Source: Dokdonella_A sp051958935 (lineage in GTDB: Bacteria; Pseudomonadota; Gammaproteobacteria; Xanthomonadales; Rhodanobacteraceae). Taken from it: a DNA stretch of 64,000 nucleotides. The stretch is taken from the NCBI RefSeq assembly GCF_051958935.1, contig NZ_JBQCFP010000129.1:1-64000 (forward strand), in the 5' to 3' direction. Under the pieces are notes generated by a model. That model saw nothing but the letters and a program-made list of their open reading frames with translations. It ran no database searches and was not told the DNA's origin. The translations under genes were made by a program, and so were the position numbers. Position 1 is the first letter of the stretch, and every line of letters begins with the position of its first letter. Below are positions 1-8,943 of the stretch, one piece after another.

Positions 1-126
1 ACAACGCGCGCGGGCGTACCCTGAGTACGATCCACGCGCCTTTGTCTTCAGGCAGGGGGGATCTTGGCGCGCCAGCGCCGGTTCCCCCCTGCGCGCCTCG
101 ATCCTGCCTACGCACGCGTTCTTCGC

Positions 127-218
127 GGGAGCGGGCGAAGCCGCGATGCTCTTGGACGCGGCGCGCGACCAGCCCGGCGCTCGGGTGCAAGCGCATCGCG
201 GCTTCGGCCGCTTCCACA
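127..218. repeat. REP-like inverted pair
   Basis: Two copies of a motif with the core gcatcgcggcttcg lie in opposite orientation at 127-149 and 193-218. The arms agree at about 20 of 23 positions around a 43-base loop. They sit downstream of pilH on its coding strand. The form resembles the REP pairs common in intergenic DNA of this order. The rest of 1-254 shows no gene I can support. Confidence 0.6.
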
Positions 219-254
219 GGGCGTGTGCTGCGCGCCCGGAGCGGGCGCGCGGAC

Positions 255-623
255 TCAGCCGGCCGGCAGGTATTCCTTGATGACGCGCGTGAGCTCGGCG
301 TCGTCGATCGGCTTGGTCACGTAGGCCTTCGCGCCCTGGCGCATGCCCCAGACGCGGTCGGTGTCCTGGTCCTTGGTGGTGACGAGGATGATCGGGATGT
401 GGCTCGTCTTCGGATCCTTGGAGATCGTGCGCGTGGCCTGGAAACCGTTGAGGTTCGGCATCACGACGTCCATCAGGATCAGGTCGGGCAGCTCGCGCTT
501 GGCGACTTCGACGCCGGCGGCGCCATCTTCGGCGGTGATGACCTGATGACCGAGCTTCTCGACGGTACGCTTCATACCAACGAGCTGGGACGGCGAATCG
601 TCGACGATCAGTACTCTGGACAT
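255..623 (-). CDS. pilH: Twitching motility response regulator PilH
   Basis: This is a stand-alone receiver domain of 122 residues with no output domain, the usual size for PilH/CheY-like proteins. The acidic pocket is D8-D9, the phosphoacceptor is D52 in LILMDVVMP, and the conserved lysine lies in the VTKP motif near residue 103. PilH works with the Pil-Chp chemosensory kinase to control type IV pilus extension and retraction in the cytoplasm. The close match to PilH (VLIVDDSPSQ start, NLNGFQATR) supports the name over generic CheY. It lacks the usual pilG/pilI/pilJ neighbours inside the window, though only 254 bases downstream are visible. A FimX-like pilus regulator lies at 31908. Confidence 0.85.
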   Translation of the reverse strand: MSRVLIVDDSPSQLVGMKRTVEKLGHQVITAEDGAAGVEVAKRELPDLILMDVVMPNLNGFQATRTISKDPKTSHIPIILVTTKDQDTDRVWGMRQGAKAYVTKPIDDAELTRVIKEYLPAG

Positions 624-685
624 GTTGCAGTTTCCCCTGTTGAAGGGTTCATTCTAGACGCCGGCGAGTCGCCGGCAAAGACCGC

Positions 686-1690
686 TCAGGCAATCCTCAC
701 GACCGTCCGGCCGAGGGACCCGCCGGCCAGCATCGTATCGAAAACCGGGGGCAGCTCCGAGAGGGCGACCTCGCGGTTGGCAATGACGTCAAGATGCGCC
801 GGTTTCCAGTCGCTCGCAAGGTGCTCCCAGACCTGGTCGCGGATCGCGCGCGCGGTGCCGGCGGAGGCGACGCCGAGCAGGCTCAGGCCGCGGATGATGA
901 ACGGCATGACCGTGGTCGCGAGGTCGGCGGACGCGGCGAGCCCGCAGCTCGCGATGTTGCCGTAAGGGCGGATCACGCGGGTGAGGCCCGCCAGCATGTC
1001 GCCGCCGACGTTGTCGATCGCGCCGGCCCAACGCGCGGTCTCGAGCGGACGTTGGCCCCAGTAGAGACCTTCGCGGGCGATGCACTGCCTCGCGCCGAGG
1101 CCGATCAGCCAGTCGAACTGCTCGACCTTGCCGGTGATCGCATGTGCCTCGAAGCCGGCGCGGGTGAGGATGTCGATCGCGAGCGAACCGACGCCGCCGG
1201 TCGCGCCCGTGACGACAATCGGGCCCATCTCCGGCGTCTGGCCGTTGCGCACGAGCTGGAACAGCGACAACGCCGCGGTGAACCCTGCCGTGCCGAGCGC
1301 CATCGACTCACGCAGGGTCAGCCCCTGGGGCAACGGAATCGTCCATTTCGATTCGAGGCGCGCGTATTGGCCGTAACCACCATCGCGCGTCTCCGACAGC
1401 CCGCAGCCGGTGCAGAGCACCGCATCGCCTTCCTTGAATGCAGGATCCGTCGACGCGGCGACATAGCCCGCGACGTCGATGCCGCCATTGAGCGGGAAGC
1501 GCCGCAGGATCTTGCCCTTGCCGGTGCCGGCGAGCGCGTCCTTGTAGTTGACCGACGAGTACGCGACCTTGACCAGCAGCTCGCCGGGCGAAAGGTCGTT
1601 CGTGCGCATCGTCTCGATACCGGCGCGGTAGCCGCGCTCGTCGTCGCGGATGCGGAAGGCCTCGAAAGAAGAAATCGCGCTCATGGTCAT
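686..1690 (-). CDS. acuI: AcuI/YhdH-type NADPH-dependent acryloyl-CoA reductase (quinone oxidoreductase family)
   Basis: The 334-residue protein is a zinc-free medium-chain dehydrogenase. The N-terminal catalytic domain carries SSVNYKDAL (45-53), and the Rossmann fold carries TGATGGVGS (161-169), a nucleotide-binding motif. Members of the YhdH/AcuI family reduce acryloyl-CoA to propionyl-CoA with NADPH and act as a detoxification step. Length and motif spacing are full. The first ATG (MTMSAISS) is used here, but the second ATG two codons later is equally possible. It is likely a single gene, since the next leftward gene is separated from it by a repeat-flanked cassette. The exact substrate is inferred from the family. 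Confidence 0.8.
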   Translation of the reverse strand: MTMSAISSFEAFRIRDDERGYRAGIETMRTNDLSPGELLVKVAYSSVNYKDALAGTGKGKILRRFPLNGGIDVAGYVAASTDPAFKEGDAVLCTGCGLSETRDGGYGQYARLESKWTIPLPQGLTLRESMALGTAGFTAALSLFQLVRNGQTPEMGPIVVTGATGGVGSLAIDILTRAGFEAHAITGKVEQFDWLIGLGARQCIAREGLYWGQRPLETARWAGAIDNVGGDMLAGLTRVIRPYGNIASCGLAASADLATTVMPFIIRGLSLLGVASAGTARAIRDQVWEHLASDWKPAHLDVIANREVALSELPPVFDTMLAGGSLGRTVVRIA

Positions 1691-1706
1691 CGCTCGCTGC
1701 TTTGCT

Positions 1707-2083
1707 CGTCATCCCGGCGAAGGCCGGGATCCAGCCTTCCACGCCGATCAGGCAAGGAGATCGGGATAGAAATCACGCCATCGCGGTTTGATGGTTTCGA
1801 TCGTCCTGGTCTTCCGTGCGCCGCTTCCATTCCTTGAGGGCTTCTCGCGCAGGATCGCCGACTCGATCGTCTCGTGCTGCTCGAACCAGACGAGATCGTG
1901 CACACGATAACGCTCCGTGAAACCCTCGACGAAATCGCTCTTGCGTTCCCATACGCGCTTGATCAGATCGGTCGTCACTCCCACTTGGAGGGCGCCATTC
2001 CAAATGCTGGCCAGCATGTAGACACGCGGTTGCTTGATGACCTCTCGAAGGGCTGGATCCCGGCTTTCGCCGGGATGACGGCA
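1707..2083. mobile_element. Small repeat-flanked GIY-YIG cassette
   Basis: About 32 bases at 1709-1740 (tcatcccggcgaa then a short inverted gccggga) recur in opposite orientation at 2050-2078, with the ends pointing inward. They are of the widespread family that reads VIPAKAGIQ or WIPAFAGMT when translated. A decayed GIY-YIG gene lies exactly between them. Similar half-units occur at 28763-28889. The unit looks like a small dispersed cassette. Whether it moves on its own cannot be told from one copy. Confidence 0.5.
1748..2017 (-). pseudogene. Decayed GIY-YIG endonuclease-like gene
   Basis: The reading frame codes for about 89 residues of the short bacterial GIY-YIG nuclease family (MLAS-WNGAL-VGVTTDL, then FVEGFTERY-VHDLVWFE and the C-terminal WRDFYPDLL). 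Three faults are visible. The N-terminal GIY strand is cut: the frame runs back through RVYM into the flanking repeat with no good start. The YIG-type triplet reads QVG. Near the C-terminus the family motif LKEWKR-W is replaced by PSRNGSGAR because one base is lost and another gained about 21 bases later, so the frame is restored. The GIY-YIG fold is probably not functional. Confidence 0.6.
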
Positions 2084-2090
2084 AGGAGCG

Positions 2091-3518
2091 TCAGTTGCCC
2101 TTGTGGATCGCCCGCTTGTCGACCGACATCGCCGCCTCGTGCACCGCTTCGGACAAGGTCGGATGCGCGTGCACGATGCGCGCGAGGTCCTCGGCGGAGC
2201 CCTTGAACTCCATCGCGACGACGCATTCGGCGATGAGTTCCGACGCGTTCGCGCCGACGATGTGGCAGCCGAGGATGCGATCGGTTTCCGCGTGCGCGAT
2301 GACCTTGACGAAGCCGGCCGGCTCGTTCATCGCGACCGCGCGCCCGACCGCGGCGAACGGGAAGCTGCCCGTCTTGTACGGGATGTTCTCGGCCTTGCAC
2401 TGCGCTTCGGTCTTGCCCACCCAGGCGATTTCCGGCTCGGTGTAGATCACCCATGGGATCGTGTCGAGGTTGACGTGTCCGGCCTTGCCCGCAATGAGCT
2501 CGGCGACCGCGATGCCTTCCTCGAAGCCCTTGTGCGCGAGCATCGGGCCGCGCACGCAGTCGCCGACCGCCCACACGCCTTCGACGCCGGCCCAGCAGTG
2601 CTCGTCGACGACGACGCGACCGCGCTCGTCGAGCTTGACGCCGGTGCCGTCGCCGAGCAGGCCGTCGGTATAGGCGCGGCGCCCGACCGCGACGAGCAGC
2701 TTGTCGACGACGAGTTGCTTCTCGCCATCCTTGCCCGCGTACGAGAGATGGACTTCGTTGCCCTTGACCTCGGCCTTCGACAGCTTCGCGCCGAGTTCGA
2801 TCTTGAGGCCCTGCTTGGCGAATTCGCGCGCGGCCGTCTTGGCGACGTCCGCATCGGCGGCCGCAAGGAAATCCGGCAGCGCTTCGATCACGGTGACGTC
2901 CGCGCCGAGGCGCTTCCACACGCTGCCGAGTTCGAGGCCGATCACGCCCGCGCCGATCACGCCGAGGCGCTTGGGCACCGCATCGAACGCGAGCGCGCCG
3001 GCGTTGTCGACGATCGCCTTGCCGTCGAACTTCGCGAACGGCAGTTCGATCGGAGTCGAGCCGGTCGCGATGATGACGTTGGTGCCCGCGATGACCTGCT
3101 TGCCACCGTCGGGCGCGGTGATCTCGACCTGGCGGTCCTTGAGCAGCTTGCCCTTGCCGAGGAACGAGGCGATCTTGTTCTGCTTGAACAGCATCGCGAC
3201 GCCGCCGGTGAACTGCTTCACGATCTTGTCCTTGCGGCCGATCATCGTCTTGACGTCGATCGCCGCACCCTTGGTCGTGATGCCGTGCACATCGAAGTGC
3301 TGGGTCAGGTTCCAGAACTGCTTGGACGAATCGAGCAACGCCTTCGACGGAATGCAGCCGACGTTGAGGCAGGTGCCGCCGAGCGCGGCCTTGCCGTCGC
3401 CACCGGTCCAGGCATCGATGCAGGCGGTCTTGAGGCCGAGCTGCGCGGCGCGGATCGCGGCGTGATAGCCGGCGGGACCCCCGCCGATGACGATGACGTC
3501 GAAATTCTGGTCGCTCAT
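2091..3518 (-). CDS. lpd: Dihydrolipoamide dehydrogenase (E3)
   Basis: This FAD-dependent enzyme reoxidises the dihydrolipoyl group of E2 and passes electrons to NAD. The 475-residue product has the FAD motif GGGPAG (12-17), the redox-active pair C50 and C55 in GTCLNVGCIP, and the C-terminal catalytic H452 and E457 in HPTLSE. The start at MSDQNFDV is chosen because the 31 codons in front of it have no family match and run through an inverted heptamer repeat. It is the last gene of the leftward odhA-odhB-lpd operon, so it is the E3 of the 2-oxoglutarate dehydrogenase complex. It may also serve other lipoyl complexes. Confidence 0.95.
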   Translation of the reverse strand: MSDQNFDVIVIGGGPAGYHAAIRAAQLGLKTACIDAWTGGDGKAALGGTCLNVGCIPSKALLDSSKQFWNLTQHFDVHGITTKGAAIDVKTMIGRKDKIVKQFTGGVAMLFKQNKIASFLGKGKLLKDRQVEITAPDGGKQVIAGTNVIIATGSTPIELPFAKFDGKAIVDNAGALAFDAVPKRLGVIGAGVIGLELGSVWKRLGADVTVIEALPDFLAAADADVAKTAAREFAKQGLKIELGAKLSKAEVKGNEVHLSYAGKDGEKQLVVDKLLVAVGRRAYTDGLLGDGTGVKLDERGRVVVDEHCWAGVEGVWAVGDCVRGPMLAHKGFEEGIAVAELIAGKAGHVNLDTIPWVIYTEPEIAWVGKTEAQCKAENIPYKTGSFPFAAVGRAVAMNEPAGFVKVIAHAETDRILGCHIVGANASELIAECVVAMEFKGSAEDLARIVHAHPTLSEAVHEAAMSVDKRAIHKGN

Positions 3519-3543
3519 GGGGTCGTTTCGCTCATTGAGATGG

Positions 3544-3629
3544 GTGATTGGTGATTCGTGATTCGAAGAAGCCGAAGGGGCTTGACCGGCGTCGCCTTGG
3601 CGAATCACCAATCACGAATCACCAATCAC
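3544..3629. repeat. Inverted heptamer repeat between odhB and lpd
   Basis: Tandem 7-base units (ggtgatt, ggtgatt, cgtgatt) at 3544-3565 face units aatcacc/aatcacg at 3603-3630. A perfect 17-bp stem forms between 3544-3560 and 3613-3629, around a 52-base loop. It lies within the operon and could act as an RNA stem that modulates lpd expression or protects upstream mRNA. It belongs to the degenerate heptamer class found in intergenic DNA of this order. Confidence 0.75.
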
Positions 3630-3642
3630 GTGCTGTCGGGCC

Positions 3643-4863
<1,221 letters not shown>

Positions 4864-4918
4864 GATGGGGTTGTCCTTGGAAAATTTTCTCTCGAGCCCT
4901 TCCCGCCGGGAGAGGGGT

Positions 4919-7822
4919 TTACTCCGCGATGGTATCGGTGCCTGCGGGCGCGACGAGCGCCTGTTCCAGCAACGCAGCCTGCTCGGCGACGTGCGTGGAC
5001 AAGTGCCCCGCGGCCGGTGCGGGCGAACGCGCGCGGCCTGCGTACAGCAGGTTCTGCTTGGGTCCGACGACCTTGTTGAGGTGATGCTGGATCTGGTACC
5101 ACGCGCCCTGGTTCATCGGCTCCTCCTGGCACCAGACCACGTCCTGCGCGGCCGGGTATTTGGCGAGCTCCGCGGCGACTTCGGTGCGCGGGAACGGATA
5201 GAGCTGCTCGACGCGCACGATCGCGACGTCGTCGATCTTGCGCTTGGCCGCGTCCTCGACGAGGTCGTAGTAGACCTTGCCCGAGCACAGCACGACGCGG
5301 CGCACCTTCGCGCCCTTCTTCGCGGTCGTGTCGCCGATCGCGAGCTGGAAGCCGCCGTTGGCGAGTTCGTCGAGCGAGGACACCGCGAGCTTGTGGCGCA
5401 GCAGCGACTTCGGCGTCATCACGATCAGCGGCTTGCGGCAGTCGCGCAGCATTTGCCGGCGCAGCAGGTGGAACATCTGCGCGGGCGTGGTCGGCACGCA
5501 CACCTGCATGTTGTCGAGTGCGCACAGCTGCAGGTAGCGCTCGAGGCGCGCGGACGAATGCTCAGGGCCCTGGCCCTCGTAGCCGTGCGGCAGCAGCAGC
5601 ACGAGTGCGGACAGGCGGTCCCATTTCGCTTCGCCGGACGAGATGAACTGGTCGACGACGACCTGGGCGCCGTTGGCGAAGTCGCCGAACTGCGCTTCCC
5701 ACAGCACGAGCGTGTTCGGCTGCGCGGTCGAGTAGCCGTACTCGTACGCCATCACCGCTTCCTCGCTGAGCAGCGAATCGATGATGGTGACGTCGGCGTC
5801 ATCGCGCACGCGCGAGAGCGGCACGTACTCGCCACCGCTGCCCTGGTCGTGCAGTACCGCATGCCGATGGAAGAACGTGCCGCGCCCCGAATCCTGGCCG
5901 ACCAGGCGCAGGTCGCAGCCGTCGGCGATCAGCGAGGCATAGGCGAGGTTCTCGGCGAAGCCCCAGTCCATCGGCTGCTCGCCCGCGGCCATCTTGAGGC
6001 GGTCGTCGTAGATCTTCGCGACGCGCGGCTGCAGGGTGAGTCCCTGCGGCAGGGTCAGGATCGTGCGGTTGAGCGCGGCGAGCGCGTCCTTGGCGACGCC
6101 GGTCTTGACCGCCTGCGAGAGCCTGGCGCCGACGTGCGGGCGCCAGTCGATCGCGAATTCGTCCTTGAACGCGGGATCGAGCTCGGCGATCGGCGTGCCG
6201 GCCTCGAGCTTGGCGCGGTACGCGTCGACGAGCTGCTGCGCATCACCCTCGGCGATCACGCCCTCGGCGATCAGTTTCTGCGCGTACAGCTCGCGAGCGG
6301 TCTTGCGCGCGCGGATGAGCTGGTACATGAGCGGCTGCGTCGCGGCAGGCTCGTCCGCCTCGTTGTGGCCATGGCGGCGATAGCAGACGAGGTCGATGAC
6401 GACGTCGCGCTTGAACTTCTGGCGGTAGTCGAACGCGAGGCGCGCGACGAACAACACGGCTTCCGGGTCGTCGCCGTTGACGTGGAACACCGGCGCATTG
6501 ACCATCTTCGCGACGTCGGTGCAGTACAGCGTCGAGCGTGCGTCGTGCGGGTTGGACGTCGTGAAGCCGACCTGGTTGTTGACCACGACGTGGATCGAGC
6601 CGCCGACCGCGAAGCCGCGCGCCTGCGACATGTTGAGCAGCTCCATGTTGACGCCCTGGCCCGCGAAGGCGGCGTCGCCGTGGATGAGCACCGGCACGAC
6701 GTGCTCGCGCGCCGTGTCGCGGCGATGCGTCTGGCGCGCGCGGACCGAGCCGCACACGACCGGATTGACGATCTCGAGGTGCGAGGGATTGAACGCGAGC
6801 GCGAGATGCACGGTGCGGCCCGGCGTCTTCACGTCCGCGCTGAAGCCCATGTGGTACTTCACGTCGCCGGAATGGGCCGGGTCGTCCGGATGGTCGAACT
6901 TGCCGTCGAACTCGGCGAAGAGCTTCTGCGGCGACTTGCCGAGCACGTTGACGAGCACGTTGAGGCGGCCGCGATGGGCCATGCCGATGACCATGTCCTT
7001 CATGCCGTCGGCGCCGCCGCGGCGGATCAGCTCGTCGAGCAGCGGGATCAGGCTGTCGCCGCCTTCGAGCGAAAAGCGCTTCTGGCCGACGTACTTGGTG
7101 TGCAGGTAGCGCTCGAGGCCGTCGGCCTGGACGAGCTTTTCGAGCACGCGCTTCTTGTCGTCGGCACCGAGGCCGTAGTCGCCCGCCGCGCGTTCGAGCT
7201 GCTCGTGCACCCACTGGCGCTGCTCGACGTCGGAGATGTGCATGAACTCGGCGCCGATGCTGCCGGCGTAGGTCGCCTTGAGGCGCGCGACGAGGTCGCG
7301 CAGCGTGAGGCGCTGCGGGCCGGCGAGCGAGCCGGTACTGAATTCGCTGTCGAGATCGCCGGCGCCGAGGCCGTGGAAGCCCGGTTCCAGATCCGGGGCG
7401 GACGGGCGCGGCAGCAGGCCGATCGCCTCGAGGTCGGAGCCCGGGAACGCATGTTCCATGTCGAGCGGATCGCGCCGCGCGGCGCGATGGCCACGCGAAC
7501 GATAGGCGGTGACGAGCTTGAGCACGCCCGCCTGCTTCTGCGACGGCGCGTCACCGGCGGCGACGGCGGCCAGCGGTGCGGCCGCGCGCGGGCCGAGCTT
7601 CTGCGCCGCTTCGATGCGAGCGATCGCGGCGGAGTGAGGCACGTCGCCGGCTTCGCGGCCCTTGAGCGACGCGAAATACGTCTGCCAGCCCGTGCCGACA
7701 CTGGAAGGATCGGCCAGCCATGACTCGTAGAGGTCGTCGACGAATGCGGCATTGCCGCCGGAAATCGGCGAAGTCGCCTGGAATTGCTGGAGTAGGCTGG
7801 GCTGGGAAGGATTTGCGCTCAC
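4919..7822 (-). CDS. sucA: 2-oxoglutarate dehydrogenase E1 component
   Basis: The E1 decarboxylates 2-oxoglutarate with thiamine diphosphate and passes the succinyl group to the E2 lipoyl arm. The protein is about 967 residues, close to the family length. It starts with the E1o N-terminal E2-binding segment (LLQQF, then GGNAAFVDDLYESWL), followed by the transketolase-like core (MAHRGRLNVLVNV, GDAAFAGQG) and the C-terminal pyrimidine-binding domain. A GTG at 7822 is chosen as start because homology begins there and no ATG lies in frame just upstream. Upstream codons belong to an antisense-like open frame. It is the first gene of the sucA-sucB-lpd operon. Confidence 0.95.
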   Translation of the reverse strand: MSANPSQPSLLQQFQATSPISGGNAAFVDDLYESWLADPSSVGTGWQTYFASLKGREAGDVPHSAAIARIEAAQKLGPRAAAPLAAVAAGDAPSQKQAGVLKLVTAYRSRGHRAARRDPLDMEHAFPGSDLEAIGLLPRPSAPDLEPGFHGLGAGDLDSEFSTGSLAGPQRLTLRDLVARLKATYAGSIGAEFMHISDVEQRQWVHEQLERAAGDYGLGADDKKRVLEKLVQADGLERYLHTKYVGQKRFSLEGGDSLIPLLDELIRRGGADGMKDMVIGMAHRGRLNVLVNVLGKSPQKLFAEFDGKFDHPDDPAHSGDVKYHMGFSADVKTPGRTVHLALAFNPSHLEIVNPVVCGSVRARQTHRRDTAREHVVPVLIHGDAAFAGQGVNMELLNMSQARGFAVGGSIHVVVNNQVGFTTSNPHDARSTLYCTDVAKMVNAPVFHVNGDDPEAVLFVARLAFDYRQKFKRDVVIDLVCYRRHGHNEADEPAATQPLMYQLIRARKTARELYAQKLIAEGVIAEGDAQQLVDAYRAKLEAGTPIAELDPAFKDEFAIDWRPHVGARLSQAVKTGVAKDALAALNRTILTLPQGLTLQPRVAKIYDDRLKMAAGEQPMDWGFAENLAYASLIADGCDLRLVGQDSGRGTFFHRHAVLHDQGSGGEYVPLSRVRDDADVTIIDSLLSEEAVMAYEYGYSTAQPNTLVLWEAQFGDFANGAQVVVDQFISSGEAKWDRLSALVLLLPHGYEGQGPEHSSARLERYLQLCALDNMQVCVPTTPAQMFHLLRRQMLRDCRKPLIVMTPKSLLRHKLAVSSLDELANGGFQLAIGDTTAKKGAKVRRVVLCSGKVYYDLVEDAAKRKIDDVAIVRVEQLYPFPRTEVAAELAKYPAAQDVVWCQEEPMNQGAWYQIQHHLNKVVGPKQNLLYAGRARSPAPAAGHLSTHVAEQAALLEQALVAPAGTDTIAE

Positions 7823-7913
7823 GCTGCCACCATGCAGACGAAAAAGCGCGCGGTTGCGCGCCTCGGGGTGTGCTCGCCGCGGCCGTTGCTCGGCCGGCCG
7901 GCACAACGTCGGA

Positions 7914-7919
7914 AGTATA
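7914..7919 (-). promoter_or_regulatory. Candidate -10 box for the sucA operon
   Basis: On the minus strand a TATACT hexamer lies about 92 bases before the sucA start, in the only gap ahead of the operon. No good -35 box is visible at the right spacing, so the promoter may need an activator. A small cccg-ttcagg-cggg hairpin abuts it at 7921-7934. Confidence 0.35.
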
Positions 7920-7974
7920 GCCCGTTCAGGCGGGTTTGTTGCAGATGCACACGTGCCCAAGTGGGGCTTTGCGT

Positions 7975-8943
7975 TCAGATCGCAAGCACGCGCAAGTCCT
8001 CGCTCGGCACCGAGCGCTCCCAGATCTGGTCGAACAGCGCGACGAGCTGCGCGTGCCGTCCCGGTGCATAGGTCGAGCCTTCGCCTTCGAGCCGGTTGCC
8101 GAGCGGCCGGAACAGGTAACCGCGGCGGTCGTTCAGCAGGAAGGCGGCCGGATACTGCAGGTCCTGCTCCTCCACCGGCGTGCGGATTGCGATCGCGCTC
8201 GGCAGGCGCTGCGCCAGCGCGACCAGCCGATGGCCATCGGCGATCGCCTTGCGCGGATCCTGCACGAGGATGCGGATCTGCGCATGGCGTCCCGACAGCG
8301 CGACCCGCTTGATCGCATCGAGCGATGCGGCGACGTCGAACAGCGCGGCGTCGAGGTCGCGCGTGTAGATCGCGAGCTCGTACTTCGCGTCGGCGAGGAG
8401 TTCGCCGACCGCCGCGAGCGCCTGTTCGCGGTCCTCGACCACGAGCGTGCGTGCCGCCGGAACCGGCGGCAGCGGCGGTGGCTCGCGCGCCGCGTTCGGC
8501 GCGAGATCCAGTCGCATCGTCTGGTGCGGGATGCCGCACTCGACGAACGGCTCGCCCTCGCTGCGGAAGCCGAGCGCGGCGTAGAACGGGATCGCATGTG
8601 CCTGGCTGTGCAGTTCGACCGCGGGGTAGCCGAGCGCGCGCGCCTGTTCGAGCAGGACGCGCATGATCGCCTGGCCGACGCCGCGCCCGCGCCACCCGAC
8701 GAGCACCGCGACGCGGCCGATCGCCTGCGTGGGCGCGAGGCGCCCGGTGCCGATCGCGCGACCATCCGCGTCGCGCGCGAGTACGTGGCGCGACTTCGGA
8801 TCCAGCTCGTCGATCTCGTCCTCGCGCGGCACCGCCTGTTCGACTACGAACACCTGTTCGCGCACGCTGCGAAGGTCCTCGAAGTCGGCGTCCCAGGATG
8901 CGGGCTCCACGCGGAAGTCGTCGCGGATCGTCGGGGTGTTCAT
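7975..8943 (-). CDS. GNAT N-acetyltransferase fused to a C-terminal extra domain
   Basis: Residues 1-147 form an ElaA-like GNAT domain, with the acetyl-CoA loop around GWRGRGVGQAI (83-93) and the later GIPHQTMRL strand. Residues about 165-322 form a second domain with no catalytic motif I recognise. It has the look of the DUF7931-type tails on GNAT proteins of this order, with an IYTRDLDAALFD segment that resembles phospholipase-D-like folds. Substrate is unknown. The ATG overlaps the stop of the L16 hydroxylase gene by 4 bases (ATGA), so the two genes are translationally coupled. The domain assignment of the C-terminal half is from memory. Confidence 0.7.
   Translation of the reverse strand: MNTPTIRDDFRVEPASWDADFEDLRSVREQVFVVEQAVPREDEIDELDPKSRHVLARDADGRAIGTGRLAPTQAIGRVAVLVGWRGRGVGQAIMRVLLEQARALGYPAVELHSQAHAIPFYAALGFRSEGEPFVECGIPHQTMRLDLAPNAAREPPPLPPVPAARTLVVEDREQALAAVGELLADAKYELAIYTRDLDAALFDVAASLDAIKRVALSGRHAQIRILVQDPRKAIADGHRLVALAQRLPSAIAIRTPVEEQDLQYPAAFLLNDRRGYLFRPLGNRLEGEGSTYAPGRHAQLVALFDQIWERSVPSEDLRVLAI

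Noticed and set aside
42..965. A 307-codon + strand frame over pilH
   Set aside because: It is antisense to pilH and its neighbour and has no motif.
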